A DNA stretch of 64,000 nt from Kineosporia sp. NBRC 101731 (GTDB lineage Bacteria; Actinomycetota; Actinomycetes; Actinomycetales; Kineosporiaceae): positions 248,001 to 312,000 of the forward strand of contig NZ_BSTC01000010.1 in assembly GCF_030269305.1 (NCBI RefSeq), written 5' to 3'. The notes below the pieces were generated by a model that saw only the letters and a list, made by a program, of their open reading frames with translations, made no database searches and was not told the DNA's origin. The position numbers and the translations under genes were made by a program. Within the stretch, counting starts at the first letter, position 1. Each line of letters starts with the position of its first letter. This document shows, in pieces, positions 1 through 9,247 of this stretch.

Positions 1-65
1 GACACCCATTGTCACTCCGCACGTGCCAGGATGGCTCCTTTCCGGTCTGCGACGGTGCCGACCGG

Positions 66-84
66 CACGAGATTTCATCTCGTG
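66..84. terminator. Hairpin upstream of arc
   Basis: Perfect 8-bp stem (66-73 with 77-84) around a 3-nt loop. A second 6-bp inverted repeat lies just before it at 55-68. There is no U tract, so termination of an upstream gene outside the window is only a possibility. Confidence 0.35.
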
Positions 85-126
85 GATGGATTTACGCCGG
101 ATCGCCGTTAGGGCGTGAAAGCGGGC

Positions 127-163
127 TAGGGTCGAAGCATCGACCTTGCGCCGGACGGGAGGG
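127..163 (+). promoter_or_regulatory. arc promoter -10 and ribosome binding site
   Basis: A TAGGGT box at 127-132 fits an actinobacterial -10. The GGGAGGG at 157-163 sits 8 nt before the arc ATG at 172 and decides that start. No convincing -35 is visible. Confidence 0.45.
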
Positions 164-171
164 TTACCGCC

Positions 172-1911
172 ATGACCGACCACAGCAGCGGGTACGGCCT
201 TGACGAGGCCGCGCTACGGCGCGAGATCGTTCGCCTCCAGCAGGAGGTCGAGCGACTCTCGGCTGCACGGACTCCAGGGGCGGCAGGAGACGAGATAGAG
301 CGTCTCCGCGCCCAGGTCAACCAACTCGGATCCCAGAACGAGCGTCTGGCGGGCACCCTGCGCGACGCTCGCGAGCAGATCGTCCAGCTCAAGGCCGAGG
401 TGGACCGGCTCGCCCAGCCCCCCAACACCTTCGGCGTGTTCGTCGGCCAGGCCGAGGACGGCACGGTCGAGATCATCAGCTCCGGGCGCAAGATGCGGGT
501 CGCGGTGAGCCCGTCGATCGAGGTCGACGAGCTGCGACCGGGCCAGGAGCTGATGCTCAACGAGGCCTTCAACGTGGTGGCGGCGCGGCAGTTCGAGAAG
601 ACCGGCGAGATCGTCATCCTCAAGGAGATCCTCGACGAGGGCGAGCGCGCGCTGGTCATGGCGCACGCCGACGAGGAGCGCGTCGTGCACCTGGCCGGGG
701 CCCTGCGTGATCCGGAGGTCAAGCTCAAGGTCGGCGACGCCCTGACCATGGACCCGAGGTCCGGGTTCGCCTTCGAGAAGGTTCCCCGCGCCGAGGTCGA
801 GGAGCTCGTCCTCGAAGAGGTGCCCGACATCGACTACTCCGACATCGGTGGCCTGGGGCCGCAGATCGCCAACATCCGCGACGCGGTCGAGCTGCCGTTC
901 CTGCACCCCGAGCTGTACCGCGAGCACGGGCTCAAGCCGCCGAAGGGCGTTCTGCTGTACGGCCCTCCCGGCTGCGGGAAGACGCTGATCGCCAAGGCCG
1001 TCGCGCGGTCGCTGGCGAAGAAGGCCGCCGAGGCCAGGGGAGAGAAGGACTCCAAGTCCTACTTCCTCAACGTCAAGGGCCCCGAGCTCCTGAACAAGTA
1101 CGTCGGTGAGACCGAGCGGCACATCCGGCTGATCTTCAGCCGGGCCCGCGAGAAGGCCAGCGAGGGCACCCCGGTGGTGGTGTTCTTCGACGAGATGGAG
1201 TCCCTGTTCCGCACCCGTGGCTCGGGTGTGTCCAGCGACGTCGAGACCACGATCGTGCCGCAGCTGCTGTCGGAGATCGACGGTGTGGAGCGGCTCGAGA
1301 ACGTCATCGTGATCGGTGCCTCCAACCGGGAGGACATGATCGACCCGGCCATCCTGCGTCCCGGCCGGCTCGACGTGAAGATCAAGGTGCAGCGGCCCGA
1401 CGCCGAGGGTGCCAAAGACATCTTCACGAAGTACCTGACCGAGGACCTCCCACTGCACCCGGACGATCTGGACGCCAACGGTGGCTCCCGCAGCGCCACC
1501 GTCGACGCGATGATCCAGCGCACCGTCGAGCGGATGTACGCGGAGTCCGAGGAGAACCAGTTCCTCGAGGTCACCTACGCCAACGGTGACAAGGAGATCC
1601 TCTACTTCAAGGACTTCAACTCCGGTGCGGTGATCCAGAACATCGTCGACCGGGCGAAGAAGGGCGCGATCAAGAACTTCCTCGACTTCGGGCAGCGGGG
1701 CATCCGGCTGCAGCACCTCCTGGACGCCTGCGTCGACGAGTTCAAGGAGTCCGAAGATCTGCCGAACACCACCAACCCCGACGACTGGGCGCGGATCTCC
1801 GGCAAGAAGGGTGAGCGGATCGTCTACATCCGCACGATCATCCAGGGCAAGCAGGGCACCGAGCCCGGCCGCTCGATCGACACCGTGGCAAACACCGGCC
1901 AGTACCTGTAA
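172..1911 (+). CDS. arc: Proteasome-associated AAA ATPase (Arc/Mpa)
   Basis: Hexameric ATPase that recognises pupylated proteins, unfolds them and feeds them into the 20S proteasome in the cytoplasm. The 579-residue product has an N-terminal coiled coil (about 15-80) that binds Pup, an OB-fold region (about 85-205), and an AAA module with Walker A GPPGCGKT at 264-271 and a Walker B ending FFDEME near 345. It ends in Gln-Tyr-Leu, the penultimate-tyrosine tail known to dock on the proteasome and open its gate. The start is fixed by a good ribosome binding site. It heads the proteasome block and ends 3 nt from a convergent DUF3054 gene. Confidence 0.97.
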   Translation: MTDHSSGYGLDEAALRREIVRLQQEVERLSAARTPGAAGDEIERLRAQVNQLGSQNERLAGTLRDAREQIVQLKAEVDRLAQPPNTFGVFVGQAEDGTVEIISSGRKMRVAVSPSIEVDELRPGQELMLNEAFNVVAARQFEKTGEIVILKEILDEGERALVMAHADEERVVHLAGALRDPEVKLKVGDALTMDPRSGFAFEKVPRAEVEELVLEEVPDIDYSDIGGLGPQIANIRDAVELPFLHPELYREHGLKPPKGVLLYGPPGCGKTLIAKAVARSLAKKAAEARGEKDSKSYFLNVKGPELLNKYVGETERHIRLIFSRAREKASEGTPVVVFFDEMESLFRTRGSGVSSDVETTIVPQLLSEIDGVERLENVIVIGASNREDMIDPAILRPGRLDVKIKVQRPDAEGAKDIFTKYLTEDLPLHPDDLDANGGSRSATVDAMIQRTVERMYAESEENQFLEVTYANGDKEILYFKDFNSGAVIQNIVDRAKKGAIKNFLDFGQRGIRLQHLLDACVDEFKESEDLPNTTNPDDWARISGKKGERIVYIRTIIQGKQGTEPGRSIDTVANTGQYL

Positions 1912-1914
1912 GTC

Positions 1915-2433
1915 CTAGCTACGCAGCCGTTCCGGTCGGCTCGCCGCGTGCGGGTCGGCCGGGTCGGTGGGTTTGCTCGAGGACGTCGTCGAGCCTGCGC
2001 GGGTCTGCTGCGGGAGGGTTCGGGGCCGGCTGGGGGAGGTCGTGCGTAGCTGGCGCCGGACGGCGAACCGGGCCGTGGTGCGCCATCCGGCCAAGGTCAG
2101 GGCGAGGAACACCGTGGCGACCATGACGAACGAGAACGGTGTGCCGTCGTGCTGGACGACGTTACGCAGGATCATGCCGATGACCAGCGTCTTGATCAGC
2201 ACCATCGCGGCACCCGGAAGGCTTGCCGGGGCCAGGCGGAACGCCACCACTCCGACGTAGCCGCCGGCCACGCCGAGCCAGAACGGCCAGCCGGTGGTGA
2301 GCAGCCCGGTGAGGGTGATGCCCTCCTCGTGCGAACTGCGCCCGATCGACACGAACACCAGCACGCAGACCAGGTCGGCCAGCGCGGCGACCGCCAGGGC
2401 CCGGCCGGCCGTGCGGGAGGTGGAGGGGATCAT
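1915..2433 (-). CDS. DUF3054 family membrane protein
   Basis: A 172-residue integral membrane protein with four hydrophobic segments (about 10-30, 48-68, 75-93, 100-120) and the GRSSHEEG signature of the DUF3054 family after the first helix. The C-terminal 45 residues are Ser/Pro/Arg rich and probably disordered. The biochemical role of this family is not established. It is divergent from dop, with which it shares an upstream region of about 150 bp, and convergent with arc. AGGAG lies upstream of the ATG at 2433. Confidence 0.8.
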   Translation of the reverse strand: MIPSTSRTAGRALAVAALADLVCVLVFVSIGRSSHEEGITLTGLLTTGWPFWLGVAGGYVGVVAFRLAPASLPGAAMVLIKTLVIGMILRNVVQHDGTPFSFVMVATVFLALTLAGWRTTARFAVRRQLRTTSPSRPRTLPQQTRAGSTTSSSKPTDPADPHAASRPERLRS

Positions 2434-2571
2434 GACCTGCGCTCCTAGGGATCGCTCGTCGCGGTGCTACGGGCTCGTCAGCGTAGCCACCGAGCCGGGT
2501 TCACCGGAGGGGAACCCGTCACCTCAGCGATGTGGGGGCCCGGTGGCCGGATGCTTGTCGTACCCGGCGCC

Positions 2572-2577
2572 TAGGCT
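2572..2577 (+). promoter_or_regulatory. -10 box of the dop leader
   Basis: TAGGCT lies 7 nt before an ATG at 2585, the spacing expected when transcription starts at the initiation codon itself (leaderless). No clear -35 is seen. Confidence 0.45.
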
Positions 2578-2584
2578 GAGTTCC

Positions 2585-2614
2585 ATGAGCCGAACCAGGG
2601 CGGTGCCCCGATGA
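2585..2614 (+). CDS. Possible 9-codon leader peptide upstream of dop
   Basis: An ATG placed 7 nt after a TAGGCT box opens a nine-codon reading frame (Met-Ser-Arg-Thr-Arg-Ala-Val-Pro-Arg). Its TGA overlaps the dop start as ATGA at 2611-2614. The dop start itself has only a weak purine stretch before it. A leaderless leader peptide coupled to dop translation is therefore plausible. Too short to be recognised by homology; this is inference from spacing only. Confidence 0.35.
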   Translation: MSRTRAVPR

Positions 2615-4131
2615 CCGCGCGCCGGGTGATGGGGATCGAGACCGAGTACGGGGTCTCCGCCCCCGGCGACCCCGCCGCGAACGCGATGCTGATGTCGTCG
2701 CAGGTGGTGAACGCCTACGCGGCGCCCTTGGGCAGCCGCGCCGGGCGGGCCCGGTGGGACTACGAGGACGAGGCCCCGCTGCGCGACGCGCGCGGCTGGG
2801 AGATCAGCCGCGACAGCGCGCACTCCAGCCAGCTCACCGATGCCCCCGACGACCCGGGGCTGGCCAACGTCATCCTCACCAACGGGGCCCGGCTCTACGT
2901 CGACCACGCGCACCCGGAGTACTCCTCGCCCGAGGTGCTGACCCCGCGCGACATCGTGCGGTGGGACAAGGCCGGTGAGCAGGTCATGCTCGAGGCCTGC
3001 CGGCGGATCGCCGCGAATCCGGGCCTGGGCGACGTCAACCTGTACAAGAACAACACCGACAACAAGGGTGCCTCCTACGGCACCCATGAGAACTACCTGA
3101 TGCGCCGGTCCACGCCGTTCGCCGACATCGTCCGGTACCTCACGCCGTTCTTCGTGTCGCGGCAGGTCATCACCGGGGCCGGCCGGGTCGGCCTGGGGCA
3201 GGACGGCACCGGCACGGGTTTCCAGATCTCCCAGCGCGCCGACTTCTTCGAGGTCGAGGTCGGGCTGGAGACCACCCTCAAACGACCCATTATCAACACC
3301 CGCGACGAGCCCCACGCCAGCGCCGACAAGTTCCGCCGCCTGCACGTCATCATCGGTGACGCGAACCTCTGCGAGGTGGCGACGCTGCTCAAGGTCGGCA
3401 CCACCAACCTGGTGCTGGCGATGATCGAGGACGCGGCGTTCACCCGCGACCTGTCGCTCGAGCGCCCGGTCGGCACGCTGCACGACGTCTCACACGACCC
3501 GACGCTGAAACAGCAGGTGACGCTGCGGGACGGCAACTCGATGACCGCACTGGAACTGCAGTGGCTGTACTTCGAGCAGGCCAGCGCCTATGTGAGCGAC
3601 CGGTTCGGTGACGACGCCGACGAGGCCACCACCGAGGTGCTCACCCGCTGGGAGAGTGTGCTCAGTCGTCTCGGTGAAGACCCCATGCTCTGCGCCCGGG
3701 AGCTGGACTGGGTGGCCAAACTGCGACTGCTCGAGGGTTTCCGCAACCGCGAGAACCTGAACTGGGACGCCGCCCGCCTGCAGCTGATCGACCTGCAGTA
3801 CGCCGACGTGCGCCCGGAGAAAGGGCTCTACCACCGGCTGGCGTCGCGCGGGCAGGTCGAGCGCCTGGTCACCGACGCGCAGATCACCGAGGCCGTGCAC
3901 GAGCCCCCGCACGACACCCGGGCCTACTTCCGCGGCCGCTGTCTGGCCCGCTACGGCGAGAACGTGGCCGCGGCGAGCTGGGACTCGGTGATCTTCGACA
4001 TCCCGGGCCGGGGGGCCCTGCAGCGGGTGCCCACCCTCGACCCGTCCCGCGGCACCAAGGAGCATGTGGAGGCCCTTCTGCAGCGCTGCCGCACGGCGGC
4101 CGACCTGGTAGACGCCCTGGCCGCCGAATAG
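2611..4131 (+). CDS. dop: Pup deamidase/depupylase Dop
   Basis: Converts the C-terminal Gln of Pup to Glu so that it can be ligated, and removes Pup from substrates. The 506-residue product belongs to the glutamine-synthetase-like Pup ligase/deamidase fold. It has the N-terminal GIETEYG nucleotide-binding strand at 8-14, a [18 protein letters not shown] block near 150-167 and NTRDEPH further on. Dop differs from PafA by a disordered insertion after the first strand, seen here as the Pro-Gly-Asp-Pro-Ala-rich segment at about 17-50. ATG 2629 is an alternative start. The Pup encoded next ends in Gln, so Dop activity is needed. Confidence 0.96.
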   Translation: MTARRVMGIETEYGVSAPGDPAANAMLMSSQVVNAYAAPLGSRAGRARWDYEDEAPLRDARGWEISRDSAHSSQLTDAPDDPGLANVILTNGARLYVDHAHPEYSSPEVLTPRDIVRWDKAGEQVMLEACRRIAANPGLGDVNLYKNNTDNKGASYGTHENYLMRRSTPFADIVRYLTPFFVSRQVITGAGRVGLGQDGTGTGFQISQRADFFEVEVGLETTLKRPIINTRDEPHASADKFRRLHVIIGDANLCEVATLLKVGTTNLVLAMIEDAAFTRDLSLERPVGTLHDVSHDPTLKQQVTLRDGNSMTALELQWLYFEQASAYVSDRFGDDADEATTEVLTRWESVLSRLGEDPMLCARELDWVAKLRLLEGFRNRENLNWDAARLQLIDLQYADVRPEKGLYHRLASRGQVERLVTDAQITEAVHEPPHDTRAYFRGRCLARYGENVAAASWDSVIFDIPGRGALQRVPTLDPSRGTKEHVEALLQRCRTAADLVDALAAE

Positions 4132-4136
4132 GCGCA

Positions 4137-4160
4137 CAGCGGCCTTCCGGGAGGCCGCTG
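4137..4160 (+). terminator. Terminator after dop
   Basis: Perfect 9-bp GC-rich stem (4137-4145 with 4152-4160) and a 6-nt loop, starting 6 nt after the dop stop codon. Confidence 0.6.
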
Positions 4161-4180
4161 CCGACCGCTCAGCACGTGAT

Positions 4181-4323
4181 CCGAGCCCGGACCGAGCCCG
4201 GACCGAGCCCGGACCGAGCCCGGACCGAGCCCGGACCGAGCCCGGATCAGGCACGGACCCAGCTCGGATCAGGCACAGACCCAGCTCGGATCAGGCACAG
4301 ACCCAGCCCGGATAGAGCCCGGA
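4181..4323. repeat. 11-bp tandem repeat array between dop and pup
   Basis: Thirteen head-to-tail 11-bp units. Six are identical copies of CCGAGCCCGGA (4181-4246). Three 22-bp dimers follow whose halves are diverged versions (4247-4312), then a final single copy (4313-4323). The 11-bp period places every unit on nearly the same DNA face. It lies in the 352-bp gap between the dop terminator and the pup promoter; no coding function is apparent. Confidence 0.9.
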
Positions 4324-4435
4324 ACCGGCCCCGGCACGCCCGGTTGCGGACTGTTTCTCGTCCCCTACACGGTGTCCATCAGGTAATTCTTCGCAGAGTG
4401 GGCTACGGCACGCGCCTAAATCGCGGGCACATGCT

Positions 4436-4441
4436 TAGGAT
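4436..4441 (+). promoter_or_regulatory. Probable pup promoter -10
   Basis: TAGGAT 42 nt before the pup ATG, giving a leader of roughly 35 nt that contains the pup ribosome binding site. No recognisable -35. Confidence 0.4.
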
Positions 4442-4483
4442 CACTGCAAGGAAGCTCGCAATCGCAGAGCGCAGGAGGCAGTC

Positions 4484-4684
4484 ATGGCCGGTCAGGAACA
4501 GCAGCGCCCGACCCGACGCGACGACGAGCCCGCCGACGACGCCGCCCCCGCGGCGCCGCCCGCGGGTGGTGCGGCCCAGACCACGGACGCCGACGTGGAC
4601 GCGATCCTCGACGAGATCGACGACGTCCTGGAGAGCAACGCCGAGGAGTTCGTCAAGGGATTCGTACAGAAGGGCGGCCAGTGA
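4484..4684 (+). CDS. pup: Prokaryotic ubiquitin-like protein Pup
   Basis: Small protein tag, 66 residues, covalently attached to lysines of proteins destined for the proteasome. The N-terminal half is disordered and Asp/Pro/Ala rich. The C-terminal half (about 38-62) is the amphipathic region that pairs with the Arc coiled coil. It ends Gly-Gly-Gln, so it must be deamidated by Dop before PafA can use it. AGGAGG at 4474-4479 stands 4 nt from the ATG, a stronger signal than its neighbours have. A stable hairpin follows the gene, before prcB. Confidence 0.97.
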   Translation: MAGQEQQRPTRRDDEPADDAAPAAPPAGGAAQTTDADVDAILDEIDDVLESNAEEFVKGFVQKGGQ

Positions 4685-4703
4685 CGGCAGCCGTCCGGGG
4701 CGG

Positions 4704-4726
4704 ACCGGGCCCCTCGCGGGCCCGGT
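4704..4726 (+). terminator. Hairpin between pup and prcB
   Basis: Perfect 9-bp GC stem (4704-4712 with 4718-4726), 5-nt loop, 19 nt after the pup stop. It could end or attenuate pup transcripts, letting pup be expressed above prcBA, which has its own -10 box. Confidence 0.5.
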
Positions 4727-4846
4727 TCCACCCCCCATGCCGCCCTCATGCCGCCCTGAACATCGCCCCGACGCCGTCGTCCACCGGTTCGCGCTACGCG
4801 GAAAACTTCTCGTGCCGAGCCGATGAGCGAACGCCGTCCATCTGGA

Positions 4847-4852
4847 TAGGGT
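4847..4852 (+). promoter_or_regulatory. prcB -10 box, leaderless start
   Basis: TAGGGT followed by 7 nt and the prcB GTG at 4860. No ribosome binding site precedes this GTG, which fits a leaderless transcript. Confidence 0.45.
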
Positions 4853-4859
4853 TTCGCCC

Positions 4860-5687
4860 GTGACTGCCGATCCCTTCCGTGAAGGGCGGTTGCCGGAGGC
4901 GTTCTTCGCTCCGGGCAACTCCTCGTTCACGGACTTCCTCGCCGCCCACGCCGAACACCTCCTGCCCGGGCGAAATCTGCCCGCCGGAGCCGTCATGCCG
5001 GAACTGCCGCACTCGACCACGATCGTTGCCGCCACGTTCGACGGCGGAGTGGTCATGGGTGGCGACCGGCGCGCCACGATGGGCAATTACATCGCCCACC
5101 GCGAGATGGAGAAGGTCTACCCGGCCGACGACTACTCGGCCGTCGGCATCTCCGGAACGGTCGGGCCCGCCATCGAGATGGTGCGCCTGTTCCAGGTCGA
5201 ACTGGAGCACTACGAGAAGATCGAGGGCACCCTGATGTCCCTCGAGGGCAAGGCCAACCGCCTGGCCACCATGCTGCGGGGCAACCTGCCGCTGGCCATG
5301 CAGGGCCTGGCCGTGGTGCCGCTCTACGCCGGCTATGACCTAGACCGCAACGTCGGGCGCATCTTCTCCTACGACGTCAGCGGTGCCCGCTACGAGGAAC
5401 ACGGCTACCACAGCACCGGTTCCGGTTCGCTGTTCGCGAAGGGCTCGCTGAAGAAACGCTGGCGTCCCGGGCTGACCGCCGACGAGACGGTCGGCGTGGT
5501 GCTGGAATCGCTGCAGGACGCGGCGGACGACGACTCGGCCACCGGTGGTTCCGACGTCGGCCGGCGCATCTACCCGGTGCTCGTCGTGGTGACGGCCCAG
5601 GGTTACCGGCGGCTTTCGCAGGACGAGACCGAGGCCGCGTTCCAGGCCGTCGTCGCGCGTAACGCCGAGGGAGGGAGCGCCCGATGA
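4860..5687 (+). CDS. prcB: 20S proteasome beta subunit PrcB
   Basis: Catalytic subunit of the 20S proteasome. The 275-residue precursor carries a propeptide of about 52 residues. Autocleavage before Thr53 in [10 protein letters not shown] would expose the N-terminal threonine nucleophile, followed by the GGDRRATMG strand with the conserved Asp and Arg. Mature length is about 223 residues, normal for the family. It uses GTG with no ribosome binding site, 7 nt after a -10 box. The last 4 nt overlap prcA (ATGA), so the subunits are translationally coupled. Confidence 0.96.
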   Translation: MTADPFREGRLPEAFFAPGNSSFTDFLAAHAEHLLPGRNLPAGAVMPELPHSTTIVAATFDGGVVMGGDRRATMGNYIAHREMEKVYPADDYSAVGISGTVGPAIEMVRLFQVELEHYEKIEGTLMSLEGKANRLATMLRGNLPLAMQGLAVVPLYAGYDLDRNVGRIFSYDVSGARYEEHGYHSTGSGSLFAKGSLKKRWRPGLTADETVGVVLESLQDAADDDSATGGSDVGRRIYPVLVVVTAQGYRRLSQDETEAAFQAVVARNAEGGSAR

Positions 5688-6562
5688 GCATGCCGTTCTA
5701 CGTCCCGCCCGAGCAGCAGATGAAAGACCGGGCCGACTACGCCCGGCGCAACATCGCCCGTGGCCGGCCGGTCATCGTCCTCGCCTACGACAACGGCATC
5801 GCCTTCGTCGCCGAGAACGCCTCGCGCTCGCTGCACAAGATCAGCGAGATCTACGACCGGATGGCCTTCGGCGCCGCCGGCCGTTACAACGAGTTCGAGA
5901 ACCTGCGCGTGGCCGGGGTCCGGTACGCCGACCTGCGCGGATACTCCTACGACCGCAGCGATGTCACGGCCCGGGGCCTGGCCAACGCGTACGCCCAGAT
6001 CCTGGGCAATGTGTTCACCCAGGACTCCAAGCCGATGGAGGTCGAGCTCGCGGTCGCCGAGGTCGGCGCGACCCCCGAGCAGGACCAGATCTACCGGCTC
6101 ACCTACGACGGATCCGTCGCCGACGAGCAGGGTTTCGTGGTGATGGGCGGTCAGGCCGACACCATCTCCTCGGGCATGCAGGAGCGCTGGCGACCCGGTC
6201 TGACGTTGTCGGCGGCGCTGACCCTGGCCGTCGAGATGCTCGGGCGCGACAGCACCAACGGGGCCGACCGGGCCCTCACCCCCGATCGTCTCGAGGTCGC
6301 GGTGCTGGACCGGGCCCGGCCCCGGCGGGCCTTCCGCCGGCTCGGCGGGCAGCTGCTCGAGGCGCTGCTCGCCCCCGACGACCCGACCACCGACGTGCCG
6401 AGCAGCGACGACTCGCGGCCCGGGGCGCACGACACGCTGACGGGGGAGCAGGCGCCGGCGAGCCCGGTGAACCCCGTACCGCAGGTGGGTGACCCGGTTT
6501 CGACCGAGCCCGACCAGGAGCCCGGCCACCCCGGGAACGACGCAGGGGGCGCAGGAGAATGA
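5684..6562 (+). CDS. prcA: 20S proteasome alpha subunit PrcA
   Basis: Forms the outer rings and the gated entrance of the 20S particle, where the C-terminal tail of Arc docks. 292 residues, with a short N-terminal gating segment ending in SPEQ-like PPEQQM and the alpha-subunit core to about 235. The C-terminal tail of about 50 residues is rich in Asp, Ser and Pro, longer than in Mycobacterium and likely disordered. It overlaps prcB by 4 nt. Its end overlaps the open frame upstream of pafA, but the real pafA start lies further down. Confidence 0.96.
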   Translation: MSMPFYVPPEQQMKDRADYARRNIARGRPVIVLAYDNGIAFVAENASRSLHKISEIYDRMAFGAAGRYNEFENLRVAGVRYADLRGYSYDRSDVTARGLANAYAQILGNVFTQDSKPMEVELAVAEVGATPEQDQIYRLTYDGSVADEQGFVVMGGQADTISSGMQERWRPGLTLSAALTLAVEMLGRDSTNGADRALTPDRLEVAVLDRARPRRAFRRLGGQLLEALLAPDDPTTDVPSSDDSRPGAHDTLTGEQAPASPVNPVPQVGDPVSTEPDQEPGHPGNDAGGAGE

Positions 6563-6681
6563 CCGGATCGCTGCCGTTCGGGCCCGAAGGACTTCCCGAC
6601 GGGCCCGACGGTGGCGAGCCCGGAACGAACTCCACGATCAACCCATTGCCCCACACTGGTGCCAATGGGCGAGAAGGCACC

Positions 6682-6687
6682 TACAGT
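6682..6687 (+). promoter_or_regulatory. pafA -10 box, leaderless start
   Basis: TACAGT, then 6 nt, then the ATG at 6694. Supports both an internal promoter and the choice of the shorter PafA start. Confidence 0.45.
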
Positions 6688-6693
6688 AAGGGA

Positions 6694-8055
6694 ATGGACC
6701 GCCGAATCTTCGGGCTGGAGACGGAATACGGGGTCACGTGCGCCTTCGAGGGGCAGCGCAAGCTGTCGCCCGACGAGGTGGCGCGGTACCTCTTCCGCAA
6801 GGTCGTCTCATGGGGCCGTTCCAGTAACGTCTTTCTCCGCAACGGTGCCCGGCTGTACCTCGATGTCGGTTCGCACCCCGAGTACGCCACCCCCGAGTGC
6901 GACGACATCCGCCGGCTGGTCGTTCACGACCGGGCCGGTGAGCGCATCCTCGAAGGTCTGCAGGTCGACGCCGAGCGCAGACTGCACGAGGAGGGAATCC
7001 AGGGCGATGTCTTCCTCTTCAAGAACAACACCGACTCGGCCGGGAACTCCTACGGCTGTCACGAGAACTACCTGGTCTCGCGGCACGGCGAGTTCGGCCG
7101 GATGTCCGACATCCTGATCCCGTTCCTCGTCACCCGGCAGATCCTGGTCGGGGCCGGCAAAGTGCTGCAGACGCCGCGCGGTGCGGTGTACTGCCTGTCC
7201 CAGCGGGCCGACCACATCTGGGAGGGCGTCTCCAGCGCCACCACCCGGTCGCGTCCCATCATCAACACCCGCGACGAACCGCACTCCGACGCCGAGCGGT
7301 ACCGGCGCCTGCACGTCATCGTCGGTGACTCGAACATGTCCGAGACCACCACGATGCTCAAGGTCGGCGCCACCGACCTGGTGCTGCGGATGATCGAGGC
7401 CGGTGTGGTGCTGCGCGACCACACTCTGGAGAACCCGATCCGGGCCATCCGGGAGATCAGTCACGACCTGACCGGTCGGCGCAAGGTCCGCCTCGCCAAC
7501 GGCCGCGAGGCCACGGCCCTGGAGATCCAGGAGGAGTACCTGGCCCGGGCGAAGGAGTTCGTCGAGAGCCGCGGACTCCAGACCGACAACGTGAAGCGGG
7601 TTCTCGACCTCTGGGAGCGTGGTCTGCGGGCCATCGGTACCGGCGACCTGTCCCTGGTGGACCGGGAGCTGGACTGGGTGATCAAGCACCGGCTGATCGA
7701 GCGGTACCGGGCGAAGCACAACCTGCCGTTGTCCTCGCCCCGCATCGCCCGGATCGACCTGGCGTACCACGACATCCACCGCGACCGGGGGCTGCACTAC
7801 CTGCTCATGAAAAAGGGCCTGGTGGAACGGGTCGGGGCCGACATCGAGGTGTTCGAGGCCACGTCCGTGCCGCCGCAGACCACCCGGGCGAAACTGCGCG
7901 GCGACTTCGTGCGGCGGGCCCAGGAACGCCGTCGCGACTTCACGGTGGACTGGGTGCACCTGAAGCTCAATGACCAGGCGCAGCGCACAGTTCTGTGCAA
8001 AGACCCGTTCCGTTCCGTCGACGAGCGCGTGGAGCGACTGATCCAGAGCATGTGA
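6694..8055 (+). CDS. pafA: Pup-protein ligase PafA
   Basis: Forms the isopeptide bond between deamidated Pup and substrate lysines using ATP. Starting at ATG 6694 gives 453 residues, the usual PafA length, beginning [16 protein letters not shown], which matches the family N terminus. The frame is open back to 6559, but those 45 codons are Gly/Pro filler with no counterpart in the family. The glutamine-synthetase-like motifs [19 protein letters not shown] (about 111-129) and NTRDEPHSD are intact. It lacks the Dop-type insertion after the first strand. Co-directional with prcBA but probably also transcribed from its own -10 box. Confidence 0.96.
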   Translation: MDRRIFGLETEYGVTCAFEGQRKLSPDEVARYLFRKVVSWGRSSNVFLRNGARLYLDVGSHPEYATPECDDIRRLVVHDRAGERILEGLQVDAERRLHEEGIQGDVFLFKNNTDSAGNSYGCHENYLVSRHGEFGRMSDILIPFLVTRQILVGAGKVLQTPRGAVYCLSQRADHIWEGVSSATTRSRPIINTRDEPHSDAERYRRLHVIVGDSNMSETTTMLKVGATDLVLRMIEAGVVLRDHTLENPIRAIREISHDLTGRRKVRLANGREATALEIQEEYLARAKEFVESRGLQTDNVKRVLDLWERGLRAIGTGDLSLVDRELDWVIKHRLIERYRAKHNLPLSSPRIARIDLAYHDIHRDRGLHYLLMKKGLVERVGADIEVFEATSVPPQTTRAKLRGDFVRRAQERRRDFTVDWVHLKLNDQAQRTVLCKDPFRSVDERVERLIQSM

Positions 8056-8121
8056 GCCAACTGTGACCCGGGCCGCTTCCGGGCACCTGGGCGGATGCCG
8101 GGCACCCTCAGCTATATGCCC

Positions 8122-8127
8122 TAGGGT
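8122..8127 (+). promoter_or_regulatory. -10 box of the FKBP lipoprotein gene
   Basis: TAGGGT 34 nt before the GTG start at 8162; a GAAGG ribosome binding site lies at 8151-8155. Confidence 0.4.
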
Positions 8128-8161
8128 GTTCGGCGTCCCGTTCCCACGACGAAGGTCGAAC

Positions 8162-9130
8162 GTGCTCTCACGCAAAGCCCTGTTGCGCGCCGGCGCGGTT
8201 CTCGTAGCCGCCGCGGCCGTGGTCTCCGGCTGCTCCAGCGCTTCCTCCGGGAGTGCGGGGAAAGCCGCGTCCAGTACGACGACTGACATCGAAGCGATCA
8301 AGGTCACCGGCAAGGTCGGTGACACCCCCAAGGTCGACGTGCCCACGCCGTTCTCGACCGAGAAGACCACCCGCAAGATCCTCACCGCCGGTGACGGTGC
8401 GAAGGTCACGGCGGGCCAGCGTGTCTCCATCGACTACCTGGGCATCAACGGTGCCGACGGCAAGCAGTTCGACAGCAACTACGACGGTGACACCTCGGCG
8501 TTCACGCTGGACGCCGGCCAGGTCATCAAGGGCATGGTCACCGGCCTCGTGGGTGCGCCCATCGGCTCCCGCGTCCTGATCACGATCCCTCCGGCTGACG
8601 GCTACGGCACCCAGGGTGTCTCCGCTGCGGGCATCGGACCGACGGACACGCTGATCTTCGTGGTCGACATCGAAGACGCCGCCGACGTGCTGAAGCGGGC
8701 CACCGGCAAGAAGATCGCGGCCAAGAAGGGCCTGCCCACGGTCAAGCTCGACAAGACCGGCGCCCCGACCATCACCCTGCCCGACGGCAAGGCTTCCGAC
8801 TCCCTCGTCGTGCAGCCCCTCATCGAGGGCACCGGCGCGAAGGTGGCCAAGGGGCAGACCATCACCGTGCAGTACACCGGCGTGGTCTGGCCCGGCGGCA
8901 AGGTCTTCGACTCGTCCTGGGCCAAGGGTTCCCCGGCCAGCTTCGAGATCGGCGCCGGCCGCGTCATCTCCGGCTGGGACAAGGGTCTGGTCGGCAAGAA
9001 GGTCGGCAGCCAGGTCCTGCTCGTCATCCCACCCGACGAGGGCTACGGCGCCGAGGGTCAGTCGGACGCCGGCATCAAGGGCACCGACACCCTGGTCTTC
9101 GTCGTCGACATCCTCGACACCACCGGCTGA
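8162..9130 (+). CDS. Two-domain FKBP-type prolyl isomerase lipoprotein
   Basis: Predicted lipid-anchored peptidyl-prolyl isomerase acting outside the membrane. GTG 8162, with GAAGG 6 nt upstream, gives a 322-residue precursor with a signal peptide ending in the lipobox VVSGC; the Cys would be acylated. Two FKBP domains follow. The second has the complete pocket (FDSS, GWDKGL, EGYGAEG). The first keeps the Asp and Tyr positions but has GMVTGL where FKBPs carry the pocket-floor Trp, so it may be a chaperone or binding domain. The frame is open back to 8063, but those residues precede a normal signal peptide. First of three FKBP genes in a row. Confidence 0.88.
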   Translation: MLSRKALLRAGAVLVAAAAVVSGCSSASSGSAGKAASSTTTDIEAIKVTGKVGDTPKVDVPTPFSTEKTTRKILTAGDGAKVTAGQRVSIDYLGINGADGKQFDSNYDGDTSAFTLDAGQVIKGMVTGLVGAPIGSRVLITIPPADGYGTQGVSAAGIGPTDTLIFVVDIEDAADVLKRATGKKIAAKKGLPTVKLDKTGAPTITLPDGKASDSLVVQPLIEGTGAKVAKGQTITVQYTGVVWPGGKVFDSSWAKGSPASFEIGAGRVISGWDKGLVGKKVGSQVLLVIPPDEGYGAEGQSDAGIKGTDTLVFVVDILDTTG

Positions 9131-9143
9131 GTCGATTTGAGTG

Positions 9144-9178
9144 CAGGGCGGCCGTGAAGCAAGCTTGACGGCGCCCTG
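9144..9178 (+). terminator. Possible terminator after the FKBP lipoprotein
   Basis: Inverted repeat CAGGGCG (9144-9150) with CGCCCTG (9172-9178), extended inward by CCGT/ACGG with one bulge; 14 nt after the stop codon. Confidence 0.45.
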
Positions 9179-9247
9179 ACACCCGGTCGCCCACCCTGGC
9201 TGCCTCGGTGCGGCCGACGACCACGCACGTCACTAAGGAGAAACACC

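Noticed and set aside
214-1716. Long minus-strand open frame opposite arc (500 codons), and similar long antisense frames at 26272-28818, 46782-48923 and 51951-54578
   Set aside because: They mirror real genes with clear family motifs. Their translations are Gly/Arg/Pro/Val-rich and without motifs, as expected from high GC at third codon positions.
4181-4323. Possible CRISPR array
   Set aside because: Units are 11 bp and directly adjacent with no unique spacers, and no cas genes are present.
4176-4826. Open frame across the 11-bp repeat array and pup
   Set aside because: The start of the product is only the translated repeat and it runs through pup out of frame; no protein features.
6559-6693. 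Upstream extension of PafA
   Set aside because: Low-complexity Gly/Pro sequence absent from the family; ATG 6694 gives the normal length and has a -10 box.
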